Positions 20,188-29,649 of a DNA stretch of 64,000 nt are shown piece after piece. Within the stretch, counting starts at the first letter, position 1. Each line of letters begins with the position of its first letter. This stretch comes from Janthinobacterium sp. 17J80-10 (GTDB lineage Bacteria; Pseudomonadota; Gammaproteobacteria; Burkholderiales; Burkholderiaceae_D). The position numbers and the translations under genes were made by a program. The stretch is from assembly GCF_004114795.1 (NCBI RefSeq), contig NZ_CP035311.1:558001-622000 (forward strand), in the 5' to 3' direction. The notes under the pieces were generated by a model, which was not told the origin of the DNA, made no database searches, and worked only from the letters and a program-made list of their open reading frames with translations.

Positions 20188-22104
20188 ATGTCTGGAAATT
20201 CAAGCGGCTGGCGCGCACGTGCGCATCACTATTTTGGCGCGGTGCCGTTGCTGCTGCTGGCGACATTCCTTGCGGCGTCGCTGCTGACGCGTATTGGCTT
20301 GCTGGCATTGTCCTGGCGGGAGGTCGACTGGCTCATGCTGCCAGCCAGTTTCCTTCTCGGCATATTGTATGACCTGATCGCCGGCGCCTGGTCATTGGTG
20401 CCGGTTTTGCTGATTTACCTGGTTTTGCCGCAACGCCGCATTCCAAGGGCGATGCTGCAGGGCATCGTGCTTGCGCTTTTGGGAACAAGCATCTATCTGC
20501 TGCTGTTCAATTTCGTCTCCGAGCTACTGTTCTGGCAAGAGTTTGGCGTGCGCTACAACTTTATCGCAGTCGACTACCTGGTTTACACGACGGAAGTCAT
20601 CGGCAATATCCGCGAGTCCTATCCAGTCGGGAAAATCCTTGCCGGCCTGCTGGTGCTGACGCTCTTGCTGTTGTGGCCGGCACGCCGCCTGGTGGCCGCA
20701 GCACTGGCGCAGCCGCAACCTGTCCGGGCACGCCTGCGGCATGCCGCAGGCTGGGCCATGATTCTGGTGGCGACCTGGTTTGGCGCCGCCGCCGCCAGCG
20801 CCGCGAACGGTTTTGCCAATCACTACAATGTCGAGCTGGCCAGCAATGGCTTGTACAGCTTTGCCGCGGCTTTCCGCAACAATGAACTCGACTACGAACA
20901 TTTTTACCTGACCCGCCCCAGCAACGAAGTACGCCAGACCCTGGGCCGCATGCTGGCTTCCCCGGGTGCAGAGCCCGACAAGCCGCGCCAGGTGGCAGCC
21001 CATGGCGCCGAGCAGCGCCTGAATGTCGTGCTGGTTTCAGTGGAAAGCCTGTCGGCCGATTTCCTCGGCAAGTTCGGCAATAACGAGGGGCTGACCCCGC
21101 AGCTGGATCGCCTCGCCAGCCAGGGTCTGTTGTTCACCAAGCTATACGCCACCGGCACGCGCACCGTGCGCGGGCTGGAAGCGCTCACGCTGTCGGTGCC
21201 GCCGACGCCGGGGCAATCCATCGTCAAGCGGCCAGGCAATGAAGACCTGTTTTCCCTGGGCAGCGTATTTCGCGGCAAGGGTTATGACGTGCGCTACGCG
21301 TATGGCGGCTACGGTTATTTTGATAACATGAATGCCTTTTTTGGCGGCAACAACTACAATGTGGTCGATCGCCTGAATATTCCCGACAGCCGTATCCCGT
21401 TCGAAAACATCTGGGGCGTGGCCGACGAAGCCCTGTTCGACCAGGTACTCGACGAAATTGATGCCTCGCACCGCCAGGGGCGCCTGTCTTTCACCCATGT
21501 GATGACAACTTCCAATCACCGGCCGTTCACCTATCCAGACGGCCGCATCGATATACCGTCGCACACCGGCCGCGCCGGCGGCGTCAAATACACCGACTAT
21601 GCCATTGGCCGCTTCATCGACATGGCGCGTGCCAAACCCTGGTTCAAGGACACAATGTTTGTGATCGTGGCCGACCACACTGCATCCAGTGCCGGCAAGA
21701 CCGACCTGCCTGTGGCGCGCTACCATATTCCGATGATCGTATACGCCCCGGCCCATGTGAAGCCTGGCACGGTGGACCGTTTGGCCAGCCAGATCGATAC
21801 CGGGCCGACGCTGCTGGGCATGCTCAACTTCAGCTACGCCTCGCGCTTCATCGGCCACGACGTCCTGCATACGCCCCCCGAGGATGACCGCGCCTTTATC
21901 AGCACCTACCAGTCGCTCGGCTATCTCAAGCATGACACGCTGACCGTGTTGCAGCCGCGTCGCCAGGTCGCTGCCTTCGCCGTTGATGCGGAATCGAATA
22001 CGACCCCGGTACCCGTCAACCAGACCTTGGTGCAGGAAGCCGTCGCCTATTACCAGGGTACGGCCGAACTGGTCAAGGCCGGCCAGTACCGGAGTCTGCG
22101 ATGA
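20188..22104 (+). CDS. LTA-synthase-family phosphoglycerol/phosphoethanolamine transferase
   Basis: A 638-residue membrane sulfatase-fold enzyme. Five hydrophobic segments occupy residues 15-210. The periplasmic catalytic domain begins LNVVLVSVESLSADFLGKFG, where the Glu is a metal ligand, and continues with TGTRTVRGLEAL (candidate nucleophile Thr) and VADHTASSAG. Related enzymes transfer phosphoglycerol or phosphoethanolamine from phospholipids to glycans or lipid A. It follows the two-component genes and overlaps the PAP2 gene by four bases. In a Gram-negative host the acceptor is more likely an osmoregulated glucan or LPS than teichoic acid. Confidence 0.88.
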   Translation: MSGNSSGWRARAHHYFGAVPLLLLATFLAASLLTRIGLLALSWREVDWLMLPASFLLGILYDLIAGAWSLVPVLLIYLVLPQRRIPRAMLQGIVLALLGTSIYLLLFNFVSELLFWQEFGVRYNFIAVDYLVYTTEVIGNIRESYPVGKILAGLLVLTLLLLWPARRLVAAALAQPQPVRARLRHAAGWAMILVATWFGAAAASAANGFANHYNVELASNGLYSFAAAFRNNELDYEHFYLTRPSNEVRQTLGRMLASPGAEPDKPRQVAAHGAEQRLNVVLVSVESLSADFLGKFGNNEGLTPQLDRLASQGLLFTKLYATGTRTVRGLEALTLSVPPTPGQSIVKRPGNEDLFSLGSVFRGKGYDVRYAYGGYGYFDNMNAFFGGNNYNVVDRLNIPDSRIPFENIWGVADEALFDQVLDEIDASHRQGRLSFTHVMTTSNHRPFTYPDGRIDIPSHTGRAGGVKYTDYAIGRFIDMARAKPWFKDTMFVIVADHTASSAGKTDLPVARYHIPMIVYAPAHVKPGTVDRLASQIDTGPTLLGMLNFSYASRFIGHDVLHTPPEDDRAFISTYQSLGYLKHDTLTVLQPRRQVAAFAVDAESNTTPVPVNQTLVQEAVAYYQGTAELVKAGQYRSLR

Positions 22105-22802
22105 TGGTGTTGCAGCGCCTGCGGCGCGACGGCTGGCTGCTGGCAATGCCGCTGTTGCTGGCGCCGCTGATCTGGCTGGTATTCGACCGCACGCCGCTAG
22201 ACCGGGTATTGATTGCCCCCTTTTTTGACGCGCCCAGCCACAGTTTTCCATGGCGCCATCATCCGTTCATGGAGAACTTCATGCATAGCGGCCTGAAGTT
22301 CATGTCGGTAGCCGTCGCCATTGCCCTCCTGGGCGGATTTTTGCTGACGTATATCGTGCCGCAATGGGAAGCCCAGCGGCGTCGCTTGCTGTGGCTTTTC
22401 CTTGCCATGGCCGGTGGCACGCTGCTGGTGTCGGTGCTCAAGCAGGGCAGTGCCCTGCATTGCCCCTGGGATTTAGCTGAATATGGCGGCTATGCACCCT
22501 TTGCGCGATTGTTTGAACGTCTGCCAGAGACGGTCGCCGCCGGAAAGTGTTTCCCTGGCGGCCATGCTTCCGGCGGCTTCGCCCTGATGGCGTTCTATTT
22601 CGGCCTGCGCGATACGCATCAGCGTCCGGCCCGTCTGGCGCTGATGCTGGGCATGGCGCTGGGGATGGCGATGGGGTGGGCGCAGATGATGCGCGGCGCG
22701 CATTTTTTATCGCACAACGTCTGGTCGGCGTGGGTTGTGTGGATGTTCCTGGCGCTGCTTTACGTCGTTTATCCGCCCCATGCCGTATTGCCGCGTCAAT
22801 GA
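22101..22802 (+). CDS. PAP2-family membrane phosphatase
   Basis: A 233-residue protein with six hydrophobic segments. The catalytic motifs are KQGSALHCPWDL (KxxxxxxRP-like region, variant), CFPGGHASGGFAL (PSGH-like) and GAHFLSHNVWSAW (SR/HxxxH-like). PAP2 enzymes remove phosphates from lipid A, undecaprenyl-diphosphate or phosphatidate on the periplasmic side. The four-base overlap with the upstream phosphotransferase gene implies joint production and a common envelope substrate or donor lipid recycling. It converges on the CAP-domain gene. Confidence 0.87.
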   Translation: MMVLQRLRRDGWLLAMPLLLAPLIWLVFDRTPLDRVLIAPFFDAPSHSFPWRHHPFMENFMHSGLKFMSVAVAIALLGGFLLTYIVPQWEAQRRRLLWLFLAMAGGTLLVSVLKQGSALHCPWDLAEYGGYAPFARLFERLPETVAAGKCFPGGHASGGFALMAFYFGLRDTHQRPARLALMLGMALGMAMGWAQMMRGAHFLSHNVWSAWVVWMFLALLYVVYPPHAVLPRQ

Positions 22803-22818
22803 GGCGGGCTTTTCTCTT

Positions 22819-23784
22819 TCAGCGCGTGCTGAACGACCAGGCACGCGTGGCGGCAATGCCGTCGACGGTGCCGGTGAATTGCACGTCATAGGCTGTTTTC
22901 GGCGCAAGCGGGCCGAGCGGCACGATGGCTGCCACCGACTGCACGGTATTGGCATCGGTGGCGTGGCTCAGCACTTTGACGGGCAACGGCGCGCCGCCGC
23001 GCGGTGAAATGCTGAAGCTTTGCACCGTCACGGTGGACGTGATGTCGGCGTGAATGCTGACGGGATAGCCCACTTCATTGCGGTCGCCGACCGGGTCAGG
23101 CGTTTCATAGTCGCTGAAAAAATTCGTCAGCACGTTCTGTTGGCCTGCCAACGGGTAATGGACGAAGTTGCCCTGGCCCAGGCCGCTGCCCAGGCCCCTG
23201 GTGCTGGCCAGGTTCAGCGTGAAATAGGTATAGCCGCTGGCGGCAGTGGCGGCACCTGCGCCGGCTTCCAGAAAGCGCGGCTCGAATATCACGAAGCGGT
23301 GGTAGATCGCCGTGATCAGGTCTTCGGCGGCATTGGCCCCTGAGGTGTCGCCACTGGCGGAAATAACTTCGCCATATGCGTAGGGCGCGACCAGGGCATA
23401 GCCCGCCGCGGCCAGACGGTCCTTCAGGGTGGCGCCGGTAAAGCCGGCGGCAGTCGGCGACTGTTCATGCGTAATGACGTCGTTGCGCTTCTGGTAATCA
23501 GAATGTCCTTGCGCGGCGCTGTCGATCAGCGCATTACGGTTCAGTACGCTCAAGCCGAGTTGCTGACGGCGGAAATTGGCCCGGTTGAAGCCATCGGTGG
23601 CCGTATTGCCGGTGGCCAGAGGTGCGCCGCTTTCCACGACCGGTGCCGGCGCTGCGCTGGCGGTGCCCTGGCTGACGGCGGCATTGCCACTATCCCCACC
23701 GCCCCCGCCGCATGCCGCCAGCAACAAGCTGAGGCAAAGCGGTGTCAATGACGGCTGTAAAAATGGCAAACGCGGCATGGGCAA
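22819..23784 (-). CDS. CAP (SCP/PR-1) domain lipoprotein
   Basis: 321 residues starting MPMPRLPFLQPSLTPLCLSL. A lipobox LLLAAC is followed by a Gly run and a Ser/Ala/Thr linker, marking an envelope lipoprotein. Residues about 65-200 form a CAP domain: FNRANFRRQQLGLSVLNRN, then AAQGHSDYQKRNDVITHEQS, a region holding the typical His and Glu ligands. A beta-rich C-terminal domain follows (PLGPLAPKTAYDVQFTGTVD). Bacterial CAP proteins have mostly unknown roles. GC content and codon use are like the neighbours. Confidence 0.85.
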   Translation of the reverse strand: MPMPRLPFLQPSLTPLCLSLLLAACGGGGGDSGNAAVSQGTASAAPAPVVESGAPLATGNTATDGFNRANFRRQQLGLSVLNRNALIDSAAQGHSDYQKRNDVITHEQSPTAAGFTGATLKDRLAAAGYALVAPYAYGEVISASGDTSGANAAEDLITAIYHRFVIFEPRFLEAGAGAATAASGYTYFTLNLASTRGLGSGLGQGNFVHYPLAGQQNVLTNFFSDYETPDPVGDRNEVGYPVSIHADITSTVTVQSFSISPRGGAPLPVKVLSHATDANTVQSVAAIVPLGPLAPKTAYDVQFTGTVDGIAATRAWSFSTR

Positions 23785-24039
23785 TCCTGTGGATGGAAAA
23801 CGGGTGAGTTCATGGGAGCAGATTTGATAGTCTGTGACCTTGCGCTGGCGCGCAAAGCCGGCGTCTTTATGTCAATTACTGTCAAATGCCGTTCCTATGA
23901 CCATCATATGTCGCGTTTCGTTCGCGTTTTACGTGGACAACATTCAATGTTTCAGCGTGATTTCATTGAAAATTGGAAATGCAGGCTAAAATGGCAAGTA
24001 TCAGACTCGATCTTCCCGGATTTTCATCCTTTCTCGTTC

Positions 24040-25248
24040 ATGCTGAATCTGCTGCATCCTCCGACCCTTGGCGTGCTGGTGGCCGTGCTGTTGACCACGT
24101 TATCGACACTGATGCTGTTCGTGCTGAAGACGCGTACCACCTATTCCGGTTTTGGCAACTGGGTGACCGGGTTTTTCCTGCTGGCGGGCTGTTTTCTGGT
24201 TTCCATATTGCGCCTGTACCTGCCCGAAGCGCCGACGATCTTGCTCAGCAATGGCCTGGGGATTGCCAGCCTGGGGTTTTTCTATGATGGCATTGCCGGT
24301 TTCTACCTGCAAAAAAAGCCGCGGCCGGATTCCCTGAACTGGGGCTTGGGCGCCCTGGTGATAGCGGCCCAGGCGGTCAACCTTTATCAGGGCGGTGACG
24401 TCAATACGCGCGTCATCTGGTTCAACGCTTTTCAGTTTTTTGTCGCCGCCCGCATTTTTCTCGGGTTTTCCCGTTATGCCCATGGCAGGCAAAGATCCTC
24501 CACCCTGTTCATGCTCGCCGCATTCCTGGGGATCGGGGTCACGGCGATCTGGCGCATCGTTGCCATGCTCAATGCGCCGAGCATGGCCGATTTGATCAGA
24601 GATGATATCGGCTACCGCGTGCTGATCCTGGTTTCCGCAATGCTTGTGGTGATTCTTGCCTTTTGCTTCTTGCTGCTTACCCATACCCGCATCGAGGAAG
24701 CGCTGGACGAGGCGCGCGCCAAGGCCGAGCATGCCGCGCGGATCGACTCATTGACAGGCATGTGGAACCGGCGCCACTTTGAACTGGAAGCACTGCGGGA
24801 AATCGATCGCGCAAAGCGCTATGGCCTGCCGGTGTCGCTGGTGATGTTCGATATCGATCATTTCAAGCTGGTCAACGATCGTTTTGGCCACCTGGCGGGA
24901 GACGACGTATTAAAGCAGATTGCCGTCATCGTGCAGGACAGCTTGCGCACTTCGGACCTGGCATGCCGCTGGGGTGGCGAAGAGTTCGCCATACTGATGC
25001 CGGTGGCCCTTGCCGATGCCGTCACCGTGGCGGAAAAATTGCGGTTCGCCATTGCGCAGCATGATTTTGCGGAGGTCGGCAAGTTGAGCATCAGTGGCGG
25101 TTGCGCGCAACTCGGGCGCGGCGAGGACCTCACGGGCTGGAGCAGGCGCGCCGATGCGGCCCTTTATCGCGCCAAGGGTGCAGGCAGAAATCGCGTCGAA
25201 AACGATGTGCCTGGCGCCGTCGCGAACGAATTAATGCTGGCGCATTAA
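24040..25248 (+). CDS. Diguanylate cyclase with membrane sensor region
   Basis: A 402-residue protein when read from the ATG at 24040, which places a membrane segment (LGVLVAVLLTTLSTLMLFVL) at the N-terminus. Several more hydrophobic helices follow up to about residue 220, then a GGDEF domain with WGGEEF and an inhibitory site RTSD five residues before it, so feedback control by c-di-GMP is expected. In-frame ATGs further upstream (for example 23947) cannot be excluded because no start has a strong ribosome-binding site. The last four bases overlap the convergent asparaginase stop. Confidence 0.88.
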   Translation: MLNLLHPPTLGVLVAVLLTTLSTLMLFVLKTRTTYSGFGNWVTGFFLLAGCFLVSILRLYLPEAPTILLSNGLGIASLGFFYDGIAGFYLQKKPRPDSLNWGLGALVIAAQAVNLYQGGDVNTRVIWFNAFQFFVAARIFLGFSRYAHGRQRSSTLFMLAAFLGIGVTAIWRIVAMLNAPSMADLIRDDIGYRVLILVSAMLVVILAFCFLLLTHTRIEEALDEARAKAEHAARIDSLTGMWNRRHFELEALREIDRAKRYGLPVSLVMFDIDHFKLVNDRFGHLAGDDVLKQIAVIVQDSLRTSDLACRWGGEEFAILMPVALADAVTVAEKLRFAIAQHDFAEVGKLSISGGCAQLGRGEDLTGWSRRADAALYRAKGAGRNRVENDVPGAVANELMLAH

Positions 25249-25739
25249 CCTGCCGCTGGCGCTTCGAACACGCCGGCGCTGCGGTTTTTCTGCACGCGCT
25301 CCCATGCGAATACCTGGCCATTCATGGCCACGTACACCCCGGCTGGCAGTACTTGCGCAACGCCGGCGGCAAAACCGAAATTGAACATGGCGTCCGAACC
25401 GGCCACTTCATAGGGCACCATCGCCCCGGTCAGCACGATCGTCTTGCCCAGCGCTGCCGGGCCTAGTGTCCGCGCCGTCTCGGGCATGGTGTCGGTGCCG
25501 TGGATGATGACGATTGCCTGTTCTGGCGCCGCCCGGCACGCATCGAGTATGCGCTGGCGGTCGCCATCCTGCATGTCGAGCGAATCCAGCAGGGGCAGGG
25601 TTTCCAGCCGCACCGGCGAAGTGATGCGGGCGCGCCGGATGGCTTGCGGCAGGTGGCTGTCGGCAAAGGCCAGCTGGCCGGCGATTTCGTCGTAATGCTT
25701 GTCGAAGGTGCCGCCAGTGGCAATGATGTGTAGGGTCAT
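25245..25739 (-). CDS. Short asparaginase-domain protein
   Basis: A 164-residue protein corresponding to the N-terminal domain of L-asparaginases. It has the first catalytic motif IIATGGTFDK and the second IIIHGTDTMPETA, which contain the two nucleophilic Thr residues; the C-terminal domain found in full-size (~330 residue) enzymes is missing. Single-domain versions of this length are common in proteobacteria, so this is probably not a truncation. Substrate not proven. It is a single gene between two oppositely arranged signalling genes. Confidence 0.82.
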   Translation of the reverse strand: MTLHIIATGGTFDKHYDEIAGQLAFADSHLPQAIRRARITSPVRLETLPLLDSLDMQDGDRQRILDACRAAPEQAIVIIHGTDTMPETARTLGPAALGKTIVLTGAMVPYEVAGSDAMFNFGFAAGVAQVLPAGVYVAMNGQVFAWERVQKNRSAGVFEAPAAG

Positions 25740-25814
25740 GGTCGGTCTGGAATGGGAAAGCCACGTCGCATGGTTGCAGGCGACATGATAGCGCTTTCAG
25801 GCTGAGCGCAGGGC

Positions 25815-28361
25815 CTAGCCGTACGCCAGCATCGGCGCTTCCTGCGCCGTCAATAGCCTGAAGAGGTAATCCGCATCCACTACCTGGATCAGCTCGCTGC
25901 CGGCCTTGATTACCCAGGGCACGAGCATGCCGTCCGTGCCGGGCAACAGCGGCGTTGGCGTCAGTGCCGACACGCTGAATTCAGGCACGCCGTGCAATTC
26001 GTTGACAAGGACGCCAATGGTTTGCGTACCGCGCCGAATGATGATGACGGGACTGTTGTCATTCGTCACCGACGCTTTGCCGCGCACCAGGTAGCCAAGA
26101 TCGAACACCCAGGCAAAGTCCCTGCTGCCTTCGTCGCCGTGGATGGTAAGTATGCCGATGCGCTCCTGGCGTGCGCCGACTGATACGGGCGATATGTTGG
26201 CCGCTGGAACCGCCTCAAGCACATTTTCAGCTGCCACGGCGAACAGGTCGCCGTCGATCAGGAATGTGGCGAATTCCCTTGCATCGCCACTCTCGAGAGG
26301 CACGTGGGCAAGCTCTTGCGGCCGGCTCGTGCGGATGCCATTTCCCGTCGCCGCGCCGAGCGTATGGAATACCACGCCCAGGACATCCTCGCGATAGCCG
26401 TCCGTGCGCTTGAATTCCCGGTAGCCGTTCGAGACGGTGCAGCCCATGATGGCATAGCTGCCGTCGTGGACGACGATGCGCGCAGCGCTGCGGCCGTTTT
26501 CCAGGGCCAGCAGGGCAGGATCGATGGCCAGTTGCGTGCCGACCGGCCGTGCGGCGTCTGTGCTGGCGATCACGCTGCCTGCGCGGTCGATGAAAAAAGC
26601 GCTCATGCTGGCCGGGTCCGGCAGGGCGCCGCGCAACATGGCCGAGAATTCGACTGTGGCGTCGAACACGATGCCGATGCCGCCCACTGCCAGCGCGGCC
26701 TGTTCGGGATGACGGATCGCCGCATGATAGATATAGGTATGGTCGTGGCCGTACAGGGCGCTCGCTTCGAAAGGCGTGGCATGGTATTGCTGTTCGCCAT
26801 TCAGCGCGAGGACGCGTTCCAGCGTGCGTTCGTCGATGCTGGCGCCGATTACGGATTCGCCATCGACCGGTGCATTCGTGCTGGCAATGATGGTGCCGCT
26901 GCGGTCATAGACGAAAATGCGCGTGTATACCGTGTAGAGCTTGTTGATGTAGTCAAGAATGCCGTGCAGCTGCGCGACAGTCGCTTCGCTGCGTTGCGGC
27001 GCCGCCAGCGCGGCGCGCAACTCGGGCGTCAGCGCCCACCAGCGGCAATCGTCCGCGCGTTCGTAAAGATTGCGGTCAAGCAGGTCGACCAGCAGGCTGG
27101 CGATGAACTCGGCATTGTTCAGGTTCGACGCCAGGACCGTCTCGTACAGGTCGCGGATCGATTGCGCAAACAGCTTGTTGCTGGCCGTGCCGGTTTCGCT
27201 GATCTGGCCGAGCACCGTCTTTAGTTTCAGCAATTCGCCGTGCCTGCCGGCGGTCATGACCTGGCCGTTCCAGACGACGCGCCGGATGGTTTCCGCGGCG
27301 CCCTCGGCGGCGCGCATGATGTCATGCAGCTGCGGACAGAAAGACGATGCATGCGCCAGCAACCCTTCCGCCATGGCCGGTTCCAGCATGGCCAGGGCTT
27401 CGTGCTTCCTGGTGCTGACAAAGGCGACATCGACCGGGATCATGACCTGGCCCTGCCATCCCGGCGGCCCCATGTAACCCTGATAGCCTGCGGCGCTGAC
27501 GGTGCGCGCCAGGTAGGCGCGGCCGCCGTACATGACCGGTTCCGGGCAGGCCGCAGGATTGACCGGCACTTCGTCGCCGACTGGTATCCAGCGCGGATTG
27601 GCGCTGGCGATGACGCGGTTGTCGCCGTCCAGCAGCAGCATGTTGGCGCGCGCCCTGGGGTCGCCGTGCGTGCGGAAAATGCTGGCCATCTCCTCTTCGA
27701 AGGAGAAGCACAGGCACAACACGCCGGCCACGGCATGGGTTTGCGGATGCATCATGCGTTTCGAATAGATCAGCGCGCGCTCTTTGCGCGGCTGCAGGTC
27801 GCTTGCGCGGAAGGTTTCGACGTAGGCGTCGCTGGCCAGCGACTGAGCGATCAGCGCATCGGCGCTGTATTCCAGGCTTGAGTTGCGGTCGATGTGCGCC
27901 AGTACCTTGCCCTGGGGATTGAGCAGGATGATTTCATCGTATACGGTGTACTTGTTGCGGTAGGCGCGCAGGCGATCCAGTACGGCATCCCGGTCATCCT
28001 GCAGGCCGGCGACAAACGCGCACAGTTCATGGTCAGTCGCCAGAAAGCCGATGTCGGCCGTGCGTTCGTAAAGGTTGCGCACCACGATATCGATGACATA
28101 CTGGGCCTTGGTGCCGATCTCGTCGAGCACGTTGGCGACTTTTTCACCCGCCAGGCACGCCACCAGCTCCTGTTCCAGCTTGTCGAGGCTGCTGCGCGTG
28201 GCTGCCATGGTCGGCAGGATGGTCTGTGCTTCCGCCGTGCAGTTCATCCGGGCGGTTGATTCAATCATGCGCCACATCTGGTTCAGGCCCTGCATGGATT
28301 GTTCGCAGCGCATGACATCGCGCATATAGGGCAAGAATATATCTGACTGAAAGCTGTCCAT
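25815..28361 (-). CDS. Double Cache-type sensor protein with C-terminal CheW domain
   Basis: An 848-residue protein without clear membrane helices. Two similar sensory blocks are visible: each has a LYERTADIGFLA / LYERADDCRWWA motif, a LRAYRNKYTVYDEIILLNPQG / INKLYTVYTRIFVYDRSG motif and a Cache-like beta region, so the sensor appears duplicated. The last ~140 residues form a CheW fold (EFATFLIDGDLFAVAAENVL to QVVDADYLFRLL). No methyl-accepting domain or kinase is present. It would plug directly into a CheA-receptor array. GGAGGAGAAC precedes the ATG at 28361, fixing the start. Confidence 0.8.
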   Translation of the reverse strand: MDSFQSDIFLPYMRDVMRCEQSMQGLNQMWRMIESTARMNCTAEAQTILPTMAATRSSLDKLEQELVACLAGEKVANVLDEIGTKAQYVIDIVVRNLYERTADIGFLATDHELCAFVAGLQDDRDAVLDRLRAYRNKYTVYDEIILLNPQGKVLAHIDRNSSLEYSADALIAQSLASDAYVETFRASDLQPRKERALIYSKRMMHPQTHAVAGVLCLCFSFEEEMASIFRTHGDPRARANMLLLDGDNRVIASANPRWIPVGDEVPVNPAACPEPVMYGGRAYLARTVSAAGYQGYMGPPGWQGQVMIPVDVAFVSTRKHEALAMLEPAMAEGLLAHASSFCPQLHDIMRAAEGAAETIRRVVWNGQVMTAGRHGELLKLKTVLGQISETGTASNKLFAQSIRDLYETVLASNLNNAEFIASLLVDLLDRNLYERADDCRWWALTPELRAALAAPQRSEATVAQLHGILDYINKLYTVYTRIFVYDRSGTIIASTNAPVDGESVIGASIDERTLERVLALNGEQQYHATPFEASALYGHDHTYIYHAAIRHPEQAALAVGGIGIVFDATVEFSAMLRGALPDPASMSAFFIDRAGSVIASTDAARPVGTQLAIDPALLALENGRSAARIVVHDGSYAIMGCTVSNGYREFKRTDGYREDVLGVVFHTLGAATGNGIRTSRPQELAHVPLESGDAREFATFLIDGDLFAVAAENVLEAVPAANISPVSVGARQERIGILTIHGDEGSRDFAWVFDLGYLVRGKASVTNDNSPVIIIRRGTQTIGVLVNELHGVPEFSVSALTPTPLLPGTDGMLVPWVIKAGSELIQVVDADYLFRLLTAQEAPMLAYG

Positions 28362-28857
28362 GCGGTTGTTCTCCTCCGGTCATGTCGACGCGCGATTTTG
28401 AGTTATTGAACCCGTTAATTTGCACAGGTTTTGTGCGCGTGTTGCGAGCTGTGCAATTTACGGGCCATGTGCACTGAAAATGACGTGGCAAGGGACGAAG
28501 ATGGACTAATTTTTGCGTCAGTTTTGAAAATCCGCTGAACGATGTAGGATACCCTTGGTCAATAACAAAGCGCTGCGTTACGGGGAAGTCCTTGATATAT
28601 AAGGCAACTTTCTCAATGCCGCCCGATGGCTTCGTCTTGCATGCGATGGCCGGTCCTGTGCAAAATTCCTTGGGTGCGCTGCCTGCGTGCAGCGCGACGT
28701 TACTGCGGCAGATGCCGCGGGCATGCGCCTTCATGTGCCATTGCGGTGCTGTTTTCGGCCTGCGTGCATTTTGACGGTGCATGCGGTATCGTTTCAGGGG
28801 ATCGCGTGCGGACGCGGCGCTGGCCGCCATTACACTGTCATTTTTAGAGCATTCACG
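28362..28857. other. Gene-free region with one inverted repeat
   Basis: About 500 bases between two divergent genes. TTGCACAG (28420-28427) and CTGTGCAA (28449-28456) form a perfect 8-bp inverted repeat with a 21-base spacer, 59 bases upstream of the Cache-CheW gene start, so it may be an operator of that gene. TATATAAGG near 28597 could be a -10. Otherwise I see nothing coding here. Confidence 0.4.
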
Positions 28858-29619
28858 ATGAAATCTGTCGCGCCGGGCACTGTCATCTTCCACCGCCATC
28901 GGGGCTATGGCGTAATTACGTCGGTCAATTTGCTCACCGGCTGGATTTCCGCGCGCTTTGGCAGCGAGATACGCACCCTGGATTTGAACCTCGGTTCCGA
29001 TGAAGTGCAGCATGCCGACGGCGAACCGATCCTGTTTCGCCGCCGCCCGCCTGACCGCATGCCCCACGCGCGCCTGATGGCGCTGGTACGCGAACTGCAC
29101 CGCGCGGGCTACCAGCGCCTGTATATGTATAGCTGGCCGCGCCCGTCCGGGCTGCACTGGCGCTGGCATTTGTTTGCCGGCCAGCGCAACTGGATGGAGC
29201 GGCCCTGGCGGGAAGGGTGGTACGGGTCCGGCTCGGATTACAATTTCAATCCCGTGCTGGGCTGGGGCGATGCGCCGGGCGAAACGGCCGAGCAATTGGT
29301 GCGCACGCTGGCAAAATTCGATCCGCACGGACTGGCGCAGGCGCTCGGGCGCGACGAAGACCATAGCGAGTGGTTCGAGCGCGTGTGCGCGGCGTTGTTG
29401 CCGAATTACGCTTTCACGCTGGGCTGGGACCGCCGCGATGGCCCGGTACCTTCAAGCCTGCCCGTCATCGCCGTGCGCCGTGGCATCACTGCCTACGATG
29501 GCCCCGCCTTGCCATGGCCGCCTGGGTGGGCGCGGCTGTGGGCCGGCCCGAACATGGCCGCCAGCCCGCTACTGACCAGGAAGCTGCCCGCCAATGCGCC
29601 GTTCGATGCCGGCGACTGA
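28858..29619 (+). CDS. Conserved-looking protein of unknown function with Tudor-like N-terminus
   Basis: 253 residues starting MKSVAPGTVIFHRHRGYGVI. The first ~45 residues have the GxVIxHxxxGxGxV pattern of CarD/Mfd-type Tudor folds, which bind RNA polymerase in other proteins. The rest is Trp/Arg/Pro-rich and contains SWPRPSGLHWRWHLFAG and YGSGSDYNFNPVLGWGD; no known enzyme motif is visible. No signal peptide. I chose the ATG at 28858 since upstream sequence in frame looks non-coding. Single gene. Function unknown. Confidence 0.65.
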   Translation: MKSVAPGTVIFHRHRGYGVITSVNLLTGWISARFGSEIRTLDLNLGSDEVQHADGEPILFRRRPPDRMPHARLMALVRELHRAGYQRLYMYSWPRPSGLHWRWHLFAGQRNWMERPWREGWYGSGSDYNFNPVLGWGDAPGETAEQLVRTLAKFDPHGLAQALGRDEDHSEWFERVCAALLPNYAFTLGWDRRDGPVPSSLPVIAVRRGITAYDGPALPWPPGWARLWAGPNMAASPLLTRKLPANAPFDAGD

Positions 29620-29649
29620 AAACAAGAGCGCTGTGAAAAAAAGCGCTCG

